Below, piece after piece: positions 35,824 to 45,015 of a DNA stretch of 64,000 nt (position 1 is its first letter; each line of letters begins with the position of its first letter). A model generated the notes under the pieces. It made no database searches, was not told the origin of the DNA, and was given only the letters and a program-made list of their open reading frames with translations. Origin of the DNA: Nostoc sp. MS1. Its GTDB lineage: Bacteria > Cyanobacteriota > Cyanobacteriia > Cyanobacteriales > Nostocaceae. The translations under genes were made by a program, and so were the position numbers. Where the stretch lies: contig NZ_AP023441.1 in the NCBI RefSeq assembly GCF_019976755.1, positions 5,639,501-5,703,500 on the forward strand. Reading direction: 5' to 3'.

Positions 35824-36111
35824 ATGAATGTGATTGTTTCCTATGATATTCCTGAAGATAAACGCCGTACCAAAATCCACAAAATACTCAAGTCTTACGG
35901 TCAATGGGTGCAGTATAGTGTGTTTGAATGTTCGCTCACTGATACTCAGTATGCAAAATTGCGATCGCGCTTGAATAAGTTAATTAAGCCTGAAAGCGAT
36001 AGCATCCTCTTTTACTCCATGTGTGCCTGCTGTGTAGGTAAAATTGAACGTATTGGTGGAGAAAAAATCCGTGATGATAGCATTTTCTTTGCAGAATGCG
36101 CGGATGGGTAG
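35824..36111 (+). CDS. cas2: Cas2
   Basis: A 95-aa protein of the ferredoxin-like Cas2 fold: MNVIVSYDIPEDKRRTKI has the conserved Asp8, and VQYSVFECSLTD follows. It bridges Cas1 dimers in spacer integration. AGGAGAGGCGACCA precedes the ATG. Its final codons (ECADG, stop) lie inside the first conserved block of the array 2 leader, and that block is also present upstream of array 1. Confidence 0.95.
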   Translation: MNVIVSYDIPEDKRRTKIHKILKSYGQWVQYSVFECSLTDTQYAKLRSRLNKLIKPESDSILFYSMCACCVGKIERIGGEKIRDDSIFFAECADG

Positions 36112-36322
36112 GTGTTCCAAACCTAGTTTTGGAAAGACGGCTTCAAGTCTGCCCAGCGCAAGAGTTTCAGGGGAAATTGCTTCCAAAGTACCCGCGCTCC
36201 TTACACAGTCTGGGTTTTAGCAATTTGTTAGCTAATCAATCCATATTCTCCGTGCTATGATTTTCTCATCCGCGCAATAGAACCTTGAAAACTAAATATA
36301 TATATAGTTTCGGGCTGTTGCC
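36096..36322 (+). promoter_or_regulatory. Leader of CRISPR array 2
   Basis: 227 bp, starting in the last codons of cas2. It contains the same ordered blocks as leader 1: ATGCGCGGATGGGTAGG, CCGCG..CCTTACACAG, GGTTTTAG, TATGATT and CCGCGCAA.AGAACCTTGAAAAC. Sequence between the blocks differs. Confidence 0.8.
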
Positions 36323-38675
36323 GTTGAAATTTCATTAACTCCCTATTAGGGATTGAAACTTGAACGGTGTAATTGATGGCCAAGAGTTTTTCGTTGAAAT
36401 TTCATTAACTCCCTATTAGGGATTGAAACTGACAACTGACAAACTATTTTTTTACCAGATTCACGTTGAAATTTCATTAACTCCCTATTAGGGATTGAAA
36501 CTTCATTTGATGATATCCGGTAGCGATATTCTCTCAAGTTGAAATTTCATTAACTCCCTATTAGGGATTGAAACGGAGAGTAGTAAGCCGTGGCTGATGA
36601 GCCTTTGCCAGTTGAAATTTCATTAACTCCCTATTAGGGATTGAAACAGTTTTTAATTATCAATAAAGCTGACCTTCCTTTGTTGAAATTTCATTAACTC
36701 CCTATTAGGGATTGAAACATCGAGTAAGAGTAAACGCTCATACTCAGCTTTCGTTGAAATTTCATTAACTCCCTATTAGGGATTGAAACCATTTGTACTA
36801 TATCTGCAATACCGAACACATCTAGTTGAAATTTCATTAACTCCCTATTAGGGATTGAAACAGCGTGGTAATTAACGAAAAAACAACTGGTATTGAGTTG
36901 AAATTTCATTAACTCCCTATTAGGGATTGAAACAGTCTGTGCTGAGAACCGTATGTGGGAGGAGTTTCAGTTGAAATTTCATTAACTCCCTATTAGGGAT
37001 TGAAACACTCATGGTGTGCTAATTAATAACACCACATCATGGTTGAAATTTCATTAACTCCCTATTAGGGATTGAAACATGCTGCAACATCTCTACACAA
37101 GTTAGCATCATTGCGTTGAAATTTCATTAACTCCCTATTAGGGATTGAAACGTCAAAATTATCAGAGGCGGCAACAACAATAGACGAGGTTGAAATTTCA
37201 TTAACTCCCTATTAGGGATTGAAACAAACGGAGGAAATCAAGTATATGGGTCTATTGAGTGTTGAAATTTCATTAACTCCCTATTAGGGATTGAAACTTG
37301 GAGGTAGAGAACGCTGGGTCAACTGCTATTATTGTTGAAATTTCATTAACTCCCTATTAGGGATTGAAACGTACACGCACAGGAAGACTAGCAACAAACA
37401 ACCCCAACGTTGAAATTTCATTAACTCCCTATTAGGGATTGAAACATATTCTATGTCATTCCAAGTGACATACGATATGTTGAAATTTCATTAACTCCCT
37501 ATTAGGGATTGAAACATGATGTGTGGTGAGTGTCATGCACTGAGTTAACGTTGAAATTTCATTAACTCCCTATTAGGGATTGAAACGAAATCATAGCACC
37601 AGTCTAGCACGCTGGTATAGTAAGTTGAAATTTCATTAACTCCCTATTAGGGATTGAAACTTTGCTTTTTAACCCGCAAATTGTAATCACTGGGTTGAAA
37701 TTTCATTAACTCCCTATTAGGGATTGAAACTCGACAAGGAAGACTTCCTACTCCCTGCTACCGTGTTTACTGGTTGAAATTTCATTAACTCCCTATTAGG
37801 GATTGAAACAACTTACTTTAGTGAGAGACTAGTTATAGGTCTAAGGGTTGAAATTTCATTAACTCCCTATTAGGGATTGAAACATAAACCAAATATTCTA
37901 CAAGCTGTGAAACATCAGTTGAAATTTCATTAACTCCCTATTAGGGATTGAAACAATGCCTGATAAGCTTGTAGACTTCTTTAAAAACGTTGAAATTTCA
38001 TTAACTCCCTATTAGGGATTGAAACTGAAGTAGTTTCACCGGGGACTGAAAAGCAAAAGAAGTTGAAATTTCATTAACTCCCTATTAGGGATTGAAACAA
38101 AGTGCGCGAGTACAACGGGGAAAAGTATTTTGAGTTGAAATTTCATTAACTCCCTATTAGGGATTGAAACGCAAACAGCATTTGCCCAGACGATGGGGTA
38201 AGCCGTTGAAATTTCATTAACTCCCTATTAGGGATTGAAACTATTTTTCTTATAGATAGTGCGGCATCAGGATTCGGTTGAAATTTCATTAACTCCCTAT
38301 TAGGGATTGAAACACAGGGTGATCCCAATCCTAACTGGTTTATAACTAGTTGAAATTTCATTAACTCCCTATTAGGGATTGAAACCTTTTTCTTGGATTT
38401 CGGTTGCGATCGCCTGCTTGTTGAAATTTCATTAACTCCCTATTAGGGATTGAAACATGCAGAGGGATTTCACATTATATCTTGTACTGGCGTTGAAATT
38501 TCATTAACTCCCTATTAGGGATTGAAACCACTTGATTGGGGCATCGAAACGCAAAGAACACGCTGTTGAAATTTCATTAACTCCCTATTAGGGATTGAAA
38601 CCGTGACGATATTTATAAGAGAATTAGGCATCTTTTAAGTTGAAATTTCATTGACTCCCTATTAGGGATTAAAAC
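36323..38675 (+). CRISPR. CRISPR array 2, 33 repeats (37 bp) and 32 spacers
   Basis: The repeat starts GTTGAAATTTCATTAACTCC and ends CTATTAGGGATTGAAAC. It differs from the array 1 repeat only in the 5' half. Repeats begin at 36323, 36393, 36465 and so on to 38639. The last (38639-38675) has two changes (TTGACT, GGATTAAAAC), which sets the distal end. A truncated repeat start lies at 38710 and a decayed repeat at 38863-38899. Spacers are 33-42 bp. Spacer 20 (37731-37772) overlaps spacer 8 of array 1. Confidence 0.97.
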
Positions 38676-39106
38676 GACATCTCGCAGTATCACTTTGATG
38701 TGGTGTTTGGTTGAAATTTAATTGTATCTTCTGTTGAAATTTTGCGTTGCATATTTGCGGGATGATTTTACTATTTTTGTGGGATGGGCATCTTGCCCGT
38801 CCCTTGTATTTCAGGGCGCTCATGATGCCTACCCTACAAGAATCATCCCTTGATTCAGCAACGCCTAAATTCCACTAACTCCCAGTGAGGGATGGAAATT
38901 GCTAGTGATGACGTTAGCGTTAGAGCTTGTTTCTTTCCTCCTGGGTTAAATTTCTGCAATTCCCCCTTCAGATGACTTAGATGGCAAAAGCTGGCTCCAT
39001 TTTTAGAGTAGGCAAAAAAATTGTGTACAGTTTTCCACCTATATTTTTTTGACTTGACTGGAAAAACGAACAGGGATTTATAATTATTTTTTAACAAAAC
39101 ACAAGC
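38676..39106. other. Trailer of array 2 and argF upstream region
   Basis: No gene is supported. It holds two partial repeat starts (38710, and GTTGAAATTTTG near 38732), a decayed full repeat at 38863-38899, and AT-rich DNA likely to contain the argF promoter. The minus-strand frame at 38855-39097 crosses the repeat and is not considered coding. Confidence 0.6.
38863..38899 (+). repeat. Decayed CRISPR repeat beyond array 2
   Basis: 37 bases aligned to the array 2 repeat give 27 matches, including CACTAACTCCC and GAGGGAT.GAAA. It lies about 190 bp after the last good repeat, so the array was once longer or this is an old detached unit. Confidence 0.6.
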
Positions 39107-40027
39107 ATGGCAGCATTGTTAGGACGAGACTTGTTAAGTCTGGCTGACTTAACTCCTACAGAACTTCACCAACTCCTGCAATTGGCAACCCAATTGAAAT
39201 CTCAACAGTTGCAGTTGCGGTGTAATAAAGTGTTGGGTTTGTTATTTTCTAAAGCCTCAACTCGTACACGAGTCAGTTTCACGGTAGCTATGTACCAACT
39301 CGGTGGACAAGTAATTGATCTCAATCCCAACGTGACTCAAGTTAGTCGGGGAGAACCAATACAAGATACTGCACGAGTGTTAGATCGATATTTGGATATT
39401 TTGGCAATTCGCACTTTTGAACAGCAAGAATTGGCAACTTTTGCTGAGTATGCGAAAATTCCGGTGATTAATGCCCTTACAGATTTAGAACATCCTTGTC
39501 AAATATTAGCGGATTTATTAACTGTACAAGAATGTTTCGGCACAATTTCTGGCTTAACTTTAACCTATGTGGGCGATGGTAATAATGTCGCTAATTCCCT
39601 CATGTTGGGTTGTGCGTTGGCAGGAATGAATGTGAGAATTGCCACACCCAAGGGTTATGAACCAGATGCGAAAGTTGTCGCCCAAGCACAAACAATAGCT
39701 GATGGAAAAACGGAAATTCTCTTGACTCATGACCCAGAATTAGCGACTAAAGGTGCATCTGTACTTTACACTGATGTCTGGGCGAGTATGGGACAAGAAG
39801 CAGAAGCAAGCGATCGCTTTCCTATTTTCCAACCATATCAAATTTCCGAACAGTTATTAAGTCTGGCTACACCAGAAGCAATTGTTTTACATTGCTTACC
39901 AGCCCATCGTGGTGAAGAAATTACCGAAGAAGTTATCGAAGGTTCTCACTCAAGAGTTTGGCAACAAGCGGAAAATCGTCTGCACGTTCAAAAAGCTTTG
40001 CTTGCTAGTATCTTAGGAGCAGAGTGA
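39107..40027 (+). CDS. argF: Ornithine carbamoyltransferase
   Basis: A 306-aa enzyme that joins carbamoyl phosphate and ornithine to make citrulline in arginine synthesis. It has the carbamoyl phosphate loop STRTRVSF (residues 51-58), HPCQILADLLT and, in the ornithine domain, HCLPAHRGEE with the catalytic Cys. Length is normal. It is followed by lexA in the same direction, an arrangement I recall from Nostoc genomes. Confidence 0.95.
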   Translation: MAALLGRDLLSLADLTPTELHQLLQLATQLKSQQLQLRCNKVLGLLFSKASTRTRVSFTVAMYQLGGQVIDLNPNVTQVSRGEPIQDTARVLDRYLDILAIRTFEQQELATFAEYAKIPVINALTDLEHPCQILADLLTVQECFGTISGLTLTYVGDGNNVANSLMLGCALAGMNVRIATPKGYEPDAKVVAQAQTIADGKTEILLTHDPELATKGASVLYTDVWASMGQEAEASDRFPIFQPYQISEQLLSLATPEAIVLHCLPAHRGEEITEEVIEGSHSRVWQQAENRLHVQKALLASILGAE

Positions 40028-40173
40028 AAAGTTAAAAGTCAAAAATAAAGGGGTAAAAGAAATGTAAATTGTCTTTCTTTTGCCCTTTTAATTTTTGTTT
40101 TTATCTTGTTATTAGAGGTTTTTTGTAGTACTAATGTTCTAGGGACATTTATAATTAACCTCCCTATTATTTT

Positions 40174-40779
40174 ATGGAACGCCTAACAGAAGCTCAACAA
40201 GAACTTTATGAATGGCTGGCAGAATATATCCGCATTCACCAGCATTCACCATCAATTCGCCAAATGATGCAGGCAATGAATTTAAAATCACCTGCACCCA
40301 TTCAAAGCCGTTTAGAACATTTACGCACGAAGGGCTACATTGAATGGACTGAGGGGAAAGCGCGAACTATTCGTATTTTACAACCAATTAAGCAAGGTGT
40401 GCCAGTTTTAGGAACGATCGCCGCAGGTGGTTTAATAGAACCATTTACTGATGCTGTAGATCATATCGACTTTTCTAACTTCACTTTACCCGCACAAACT
40501 TACGCTTTGCGAGTAACTGGCGACAGCATGATTGAAGATTTAATTACCGATGGGGATGTGGTCTTTTTACGTCCAGTTCCCGAACCAGATCAGTTAAAGA
40601 ACGGCACAATTGTTGCCGCCAGAGTGGACGGTTATGGTAATACATTAAAACGTTTTTACAGAAGTGGCGATCGCGTCACCCTCAAACCCGCCAACCCCAA
40701 ATACAACCCCATCGAAGTTGCCGCCATGCAGGTACAGGTACAGGGTTCTCTCGTCGGCGTTTGGCGCGGTTATATGTGA
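40174..40779 (+). CDS. lexA: LexA repressor
   Basis: A 201-aa protein with an N-terminal winged HTH (SPSIRQMMQAMNLKSPAPIQ) and a C-terminal S24 self-cleavage domain. The cleavage site Ala84-Gly85 (TIAAGG), Ser118 (TGDSMIE) and Lys159 (GNTLKRF) are all present, so it should be able to self-cleave; some cyanobacterial LexA proteins lack these residues. It would repress itself and DNA repair genes, or in cyanobacteria other targets. Confidence 0.93.
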   Translation: MERLTEAQQELYEWLAEYIRIHQHSPSIRQMMQAMNLKSPAPIQSRLEHLRTKGYIEWTEGKARTIRILQPIKQGVPVLGTIAAGGLIEPFTDAVDHIDFSNFTLPAQTYALRVTGDSMIEDLITDGDVVFLRPVPEPDQLKNGTIVAARVDGYGNTLKRFYRSGDRVTLKPANPKYNPIEVAAMQVQVQGSLVGVWRGYM

Positions 40780-40808
40780 GGGGAGTAGGGAGTGGGGAGT
40801 AGGGAGTG
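40780..40808. repeat. Heptamer repeat GGGAGTA/GGGAGTG
   Basis: Four GGGAGTR units follow the lexA stop directly. This is another STRR-type tract. Confidence 0.6.
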
Positions 40809-40884
40809 TTAACTTCCTATTTTCAATCTCTCTACCCTAAAAATTCTAAAATTTTGAATTTTGAATTTTGAATTGCCATAACCT

Positions 40885-42255
40885 ATGTACCTGAAGCAAG
40901 AACCAGTGCAGTATCCCGCTTTCCGGCTCAAATTACCATTTGTCAGGGAAAACCGGGGTAGTTATCAGACTCAGCCATTACCAGGGTGTCCTAGAATGCC
41001 GCTATCTGTACAGTTGCGGCAGTATCAGCGTCAAGCTATGACTAACTGGTTTGCGAACAATGGCCGAGGAACGCTAAAAATGGCGACTGGTAGCGGTAAG
41101 ACTATTACTGCACTGGCGATCGCTTGTGAATTATACCAGCAGATTAATTTGCAGGTACTATTGGTAGTGTGTCCCTATCGTCATCTGGTGGCACAATGGG
41201 CGCGAGAATGCGAGAAGTTCAACTTGCAACCCATATTAGCTTTTGAGAATCTCCGCAGTTGGCAAAGTCAACTTTCTACCCAACTTTACAATCTGCGTTC
41301 TGGTTCTCAAAGCTTTGTTACCGTAATTACTACCAATTCCACATTAATAGGTGATGGTTTTCAATCCCAACTCAAGTATTTTCCTGCCAAAACTTTCATT
41401 GTGGGGGATGAAGCCCATAATTTAGGCGCACCCAAATTAGAAGAAAGTTTGCCCAGGCGAGTGGGTTTACGGCTGGCTTTATCTGCCACACCGGAAAGGT
41501 ATTTTGATGATGATGGGACACAATCTTTATTTGATTATTTCGGCCCAGTTTTACAACCAGAGTTTACTTTAAGGGATGCGATCGCTCAAGGTGCTTTGGT
41601 GCATTATCTGTATTATCCCATTTTGGTAGAATTGACGGAAGCTGAGAGTATTGCTTATTTAAAGCTAACTAAAAGGATTGGGCGATCGCTATTATATCGA
41701 GAACGCAATACTGGTGAATCACCAAGTTTTGAAGATAACGAAGATTTAAAACCATTATTAATGCAACGTGCCAGATTAATTGGTGCAGCACAAAATAAAC
41801 TCAAAGCCTTACGTCAATTAATGGCAACACGCCGCGAAACTACCCATACCCTATTTTATTGTAGTGATGGTTCGCTAGAAATAGGTCAACGCTCATCCCT
41901 GCATCAACTCAAAGCTGTGGCAAAAATTTTAGGTGGAGAATTAGGGTATAAAGTCAGTACCTACACAGCCCAAACATCTTTACAAGAAAGAGAAATTTTA
42001 CGCCGTCAGTTTGAAAATGGAGAATTACAAGGTTTAGTAGCAATTCGCTGTTTAGATGAGGGTGTAGATATTCCCGCAATTCAAACGGCTGTAATTTTAT
42101 CAAGTTCAGGTAATCCTCGCCAGTTTATCCAGCGACGGGGTAGAGTTTTACGTCCTCATCCCGATAAAAAACGAGCAACTATCTACGATATGATTGTCTT
42201 ACCGCCAGATTTGGATAGAGACACAATAGAAGTTGAAACAACAACGATTTATTAA
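40885..42255 (+). CDS. XPB/SSL2-like DEAD/DEAH helicase, 5' part of an interrupted gene
   Basis: As it stands, 456 aa. It has Walker A (MATGSGKT, near residues 67-74), GDEAH Walker B near 174, LALSATPER motif III and FIQRRGRVLRPH motif VI. Up to codon 451 (DRDTIEVE) it matches family length; the last five residues (TTTIY) come from an inserted element. The missing C-terminus lies at 47395-47517, and joining at the 14-bp site gives an intact 491-aa protein. All helicase motifs are in the 5' part, so the shortened product could still have activity. Confidence 0.88.
   Translation: MYLKQEPVQYPAFRLKLPFVRENRGSYQTQPLPGCPRMPLSVQLRQYQRQAMTNWFANNGRGTLKMATGSGKTITALAIACELYQQINLQVLLVVCPYRHLVAQWARECEKFNLQPILAFENLRSWQSQLSTQLYNLRSGSQSFVTVITTNSTLIGDGFQSQLKYFPAKTFIVGDEAHNLGAPKLEESLPRRVGLRLALSATPERYFDDDGTQSLFDYFGPVLQPEFTLRDAIAQGALVHYLYYPILVELTEAESIAYLKLTKRIGRSLLYRERNTGESPSFEDNEDLKPLLMQRARLIGAAQNKLKALRQLMATRRETTHTLFYCSDGSLEIGQRSSLHQLKAVAKILGGELGYKVSTYTAQTSLQEREILRRQFENGELQGLVAIRCLDEGVDIPAIQTAVILSSSGNPRQFIQRRGRVLRPHPDKKRATIYDMIVLPPDLDRDTIEVETTTIY
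42224..42237. other. Left recombination site of the element
   Basis: CAATAGAAGTTGAA, lying in codons for T-I-E-V-E of the helicase. It is identical to the right site. Confidence 0.85.
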
Positions 42256-42642
42256 GCATTACAAGCCTTAACTCTAGTATTTCTAGTAACTATATAGTAG
42301 AAGTCAGTCTTTCCCGCTTAAAATCGCTTATTAGCGTACAAATGTACTATATTACTCATCTAGTAATTTTCTATTTTACCACCTCACTGAATCACTTACA
42401 CCCGCTTAAGCTATACGTTCCTATCCTTTAGTGTTGTCTGAAATTCTTGAAGAAGTTTTTCAAGTAATTACTTCAAGTAATTTAGACCATAGTAGGAGAC
42501 ATAAAAAGACGCTCCCACTAAAGTTAGTACATAAATACTAAAACATATTCTGTATAACCACCCTGGACGTTACGTAATCAAGCCTTGATTCTGTTACGTT
42601 ATCAAGTTATGATAGTGGAACGTACATTACATAACTGAATAG
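42238..42642. other. Left end of the element, control region
   Basis: No gene is seen. It has a CTTGAAG-type repeat (42441-42500) and, at 42618-42633, AACGTACATTACATA, similar to the palindrome GTAATGTACATTAC at 45051, suggesting a regulated promoter for the following gene. Confidence 0.5.
42441..42500. repeat. Element-specific CTTGAAGAA repeat, copy 1 of 4
   Basis: ATTCTTGAAGAAGTTTTTCAAG, given in pieces ATTCTTGAAGAAG and TTTTTCAAG, is followed by AAGTAATTTAG and CATAGT. Related copies lie at 43081-43140, 45371-45430 and 45917-45950; three share a CATAGTgaRAGAGGCA-like tail. Confidence 0.55.
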
Positions 42643-43062
42643 ATGCCTAAATACCTAGTGGAACTGAGAGACGCTAACGGTGAGATGCAGTTAGTCCAGC
42701 TAGAACAGTCCAGCCTAGAAGATGCCTATAACAGTGCGGTAGAAGCTAACCCAGACTGTGAAGTGGTAAAGGTTAAGCATACACACGGTGGAAAGCGTAG
42801 CGGTGCTGGTAGAGTAAGTAAATGGGGTGATGGAGTTAAAACACAGGTTTATCGTTTACCTCCCTCCCTCGGTGAGAAAGTTGAGGATATCGTCACTGAA
42901 TTAGAGATGGTTAACCACATCCTTGATAGCTGGCAATCAAAAGTTGATGAGTCAAAATCAAAGTCAGCTAACGGTCAACCGAGTGAGAGATATAAGTATG
43001 TAGCTCAACTGGTGACTGACTTGAGGGAAGCTATGAAGGTGACTGGTGAAAACTTACGGTGA
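42643..43062 (+). CDS. Phage-like hypothetical protein, 139 aa
   Basis: It starts MPKYLVELRDANGEMQLVQL and has GGKRSGAGRVSKWGDG, the GGxRxGAGR motif of small phage and plasmid DNA-binding proteins, followed by TQVYRLPPSLGEKVEDIV, a ribbon-helix-helix-like segment. It is probably a regulator or DNA-binding protein of the element. It is preceded by the AACGTACATTAC operator-like sequence. Confidence 0.6.
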   Translation: MPKYLVELRDANGEMQLVQLEQSSLEDAYNSAVEANPDCEVVKVKHTHGGKRSGAGRVSKWGDGVKTQVYRLPPSLGEKVEDIVTELEMVNHILDSWQSKVDESKSKSANGQPSERYKYVAQLVTDLREAMKVTGENLR

Positions 43063-43080
43063 ATATATCTCTGTATCTTA

Positions 43081-43140
43081 GTGCTGTGTAAAATTCTTGA
43101 AGAAGTTCTTGAAGAAATTCAGAGCATAGTGAGAGAGGCA
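43081..43140. repeat. Element-specific CTTGAAGAA repeat, copy 2
   Basis: AAATTCTTGAAGAAG then TTCTTGAAGAAATTC and CATAGTGAGAGAGGCA, 19 bp after the preceding gene's stop. Confidence 0.5.
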
Positions 43141-43206
43141 CATATTAAGGTTTCTGTGTGTTGTGTAATTTTATCCAATAACTTATCCAATAACTTTTAA
43201 CCATAC

Positions 43207-43240
43207 AAAAAAAGAGGGGATAATAACCCCTCCTAACATT
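43207..43240. terminator. Bidirectional terminator
   Basis: AAAAAAAGAGGGG/CCCCTCC surrounds a short loop, between a plus-strand gene and the minus-strand gene ending at 43263. Confidence 0.55.
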
Positions 43241-43262
43241 TCACAGATAATTCAACAATTAA

Positions 43263-43646
43263 TTACATCGTTCCCAGTAGCTCTATAACCTCTACTAAAT
43301 GATTCCTGACTTTATAGAGATTAAGTAATCTCTCCTGTTGATATCTGTCAGGGTATGTTAAATTCTTCCCTTCAAAAGTCACTCTAATTAAAGCTGACTG
43401 CTCAGGTGTTAACTCTCCCATCTCATCTAAAATCACTCCTATCTGTTCAAACTGAGAGAGAGTAGGACGTTTTAAACCTCTGTTATCTTCTAACTGCTTA
43501 ACCGCTAACGCTGGGAATGCCATTAATGTTGTGATATAGCTCGTCTTCTGGCTACCTGTACCAGTCGGTTTTAAACCATACCTCAGTAACACCTGTCTCA
43601 ACTCAGGAATTGTTAACAGTTCTAGTTCTTGTCTGCTAAACACCAT
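43263..43646 (-). CDS. Hypothetical protein of the element with SAP-like N-terminus, 127 aa
   Basis: MVFSRQELELLTIPELRQVL followed by LRYGLKPTGTGSQKTSYITTL looks like a SAP-type helix-extended-helix that binds DNA (LtIpELrqvLrryGlkptG-K). The C-terminal half is helical and not recognised. The start at 43646 has no strong ribosome binding site. Confidence 0.55.
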   Translation of the reverse strand: MVFSRQELELLTIPELRQVLLRYGLKPTGTGSQKTSYITTLMAFPALAVKQLEDNRGLKRPTLSQFEQIGVILDEMGELTPEQSALIRVTFEGKNLTYPDRYQQERLLNLYKVRNHLVEVIELLGTM

Positions 43647-43774
43647 AAAATAGGAATCGCCTCTATAAAAGTGGTATCGGTGGGTAACAACTTTTCCAGG
43701 GTTTACTACCCACTGATTAAAAACTCTATTCTAATGGTTTCGTTAGATTCAAGCCTTATTTACACTTCTCAACA

Positions 43775-43963
43775 ATGCCTAACCCAAAAGGGAACCCTCA
43801 AAACTTTGAACCAGCACAGCCAAAGGGTGAAGAACCGTTAACCCAGCAAATAAGCTTTAGGTGTACCGAGTCAATGAAGGAAGCTGTTAAATCACAAGAT
43901 GACCCTCCTGAATTTTGTAGGAGGGCAATACAGAAAGCTTTAGATGAAACTAATCAGCAATAA
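43775..43963 (+). CDS. Small hypothetical protein of the element, 62 aa
   Basis: MPNPKGNPQNFEPAQPKGEE, then LTQQISFRCTESMKEAVKSQ and a helix EFCRRAIQKALDE: a short RHH-like layout often seen in mobile-element proteins with a GNPQN/KGNP N-terminus. Function unknown. A hairpin ending in CCCTCTTTTTT follows (43985-44012). Confidence 0.5.
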   Translation: MPNPKGNPQNFEPAQPKGEEPLTQQISFRCTESMKEAVKSQDDPPEFCRRAIQKALDETNQQ

Positions 43964-43984
43964 TTAGGCATAAATAATAAACAT

Positions 43985-44012
43985 GAGGGAGTGATGGTAT
44001 TCCCTCTTTTTT
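43985..44012 (+). terminator. Intrinsic terminator
   Basis: GAGGGAG and ATTCCCTC form a stem followed by TTTTTT. Confidence 0.6.
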
Positions 44013-44039
44013 GATTTACATTACAGAGGATTAGAATTA

Positions 44040-44333
44040 ATGAATGATTTTATTCAATCGGCAAGTAATCAAATTTTTTCTGTGATGGATGAAAATATCG
44101 AGCAGTGTGTTGAAAAAATAAACAATTGGGGTGAAGGATATAGTATAAAACAAGATGATGAGGGATATTACTTTTGGACTTATGGTTGCATAACCTCTTT
44201 CGATGAAGATACTCAAGAAATTTATGAAACTCCAGAAGCTTGCATTACTGGATTATGTATATGGTTAGCAAACAAATTAAAAGAAGTCGATACATTTGTT
44301 CTAGCAGCGATTGAGAGAAACAAGAAGAATTAA
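44040..44333 (+). CDS. Hypothetical protein of the element, 97 aa
   Basis: An acidic, soluble protein starting MNDFIQSASNQIFSVMDENI and ending VLAAIERNKKN, with a beta segment DDEGYYFWTYGCITSF. GAGGATTAGAATTA precedes the ATG. I do not recognise the family. Confidence 0.5.
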   Translation: MNDFIQSASNQIFSVMDENIEQCVEKINNWGEGYSIKQDDEGYYFWTYGCITSFDEDTQEIYETPEACITGLCIWLANKLKEVDTFVLAAIERNKKN

Positions 44334-44363
44334 TTTAGTGAAAACAGCAAAATGTAACGCTTG

Positions 44364-44396
44364 AAAGAGGGATTTAATTTATTCCCTCTTTTGTTT
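44364..44396. terminator. Terminator between convergent genes
   Basis: GAAAGAGGGATTTA/ATTCCCTCTTTTG forms a hairpin with a T-rich end, between the genes ending at 44333 and 44404. Confidence 0.55.
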
Positions 44397-44403
44397 GTGC
44401 TTA

Positions 44404-45015
44404 TCAATTAAATGGTTCCCGTCTCTCCATTTTCTTATCACAATCACCACATTTAACATTTGTCGAGTATTTACCCTCTACACCTTGACGACACTCAGGA
44501 CAAATAAATTTAAACTTCTTACCATTTTTACTTAACGGATTATCTAATTGTGCTGCAACATTTCTAGGTTTTAATAACCTTAAATCATCACCTTTATCAA
44601 TCAGTTCTTTTGCTACTTGCATAAATAAACCATCGTGGTTAATTGATTGCTCATTAGAGTATCCAGATTCAATAATTAACCCTAAATTCTGCATTTTATC
44701 AACAAATTCTTTGTCATGATAATTTTTAGTTTTCTTTTTAAGACCATGTTGGTGTTGCCATAAATGAGCCATTTGATGAACAAGCACAGCTAACCAGTAT
44801 ATTGAATCTTCATTCAATAAATTTTCATCAACTAATATCTCATGATAACTTTGCTTCTTGGAATCATCCCATTTATCATGCAAAAACATACCTTCAGTTC
44901 TCAGTTTATAACTGAAGCCTAAATATATTTTGTTTTCTAATTGGTGGTCGAAAAGATAACGATTGAAGTGGTCATAAATATTCCTTAAATAAATCGCTTG
45001 TTCTATACCTTGCAT
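44404..45015 (-). CDS. SprT-like metalloprotease-fold protein with altered HExxH
   Basis: A 203-aa protein. The central motif is LVHQMAHLWQHQHG at residues 79-91: SprT proteins have HExxH, but here the catalytic Glu is Gln (His80-Gln81-x-x-His84). A third ligand may be the His of NYHDKEF. The C-terminus has a zinc ribbon, FICPECRQG ... VKCGDCDKK. SprT-like proteins are common on phages and mobile elements, and in eukaryotes repair DNA-protein crosslinks. With the Glu lost, this copy may bind zinc but not cut proteins. Confidence 0.75.
   Translation of the reverse strand: MQGIEQAIYLRNIYDHFNRYLFDHQLENKIYLGFSYKLRTEGMFLHDKWDDSKKQSYHEILVDENLLNEDSIYWLAVLVHQMAHLWQHQHGLKKKTKNYHDKEFVDKMQNLGLIIESGYSNEQSINHDGLFMQVAKELIDKGDDLRLLKPRNVAAQLDNPLSKNGKKFKFICPECRQGVEGKYSTNVKCGDCDKKMERREPFN

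Noticed and set aside
37078..37115. Array 2 spacer 11 matching the interruption element near 44550
   Set aside because: Only about 13 bases with one mismatch are shared (GCTGCAACATxTCT), which is expected by chance.
38855..39097. 80-aa minus-strand ORF upstream of argF
   Set aside because: It crosses a decayed CRISPR repeat and the argF promoter region, with no family signal.
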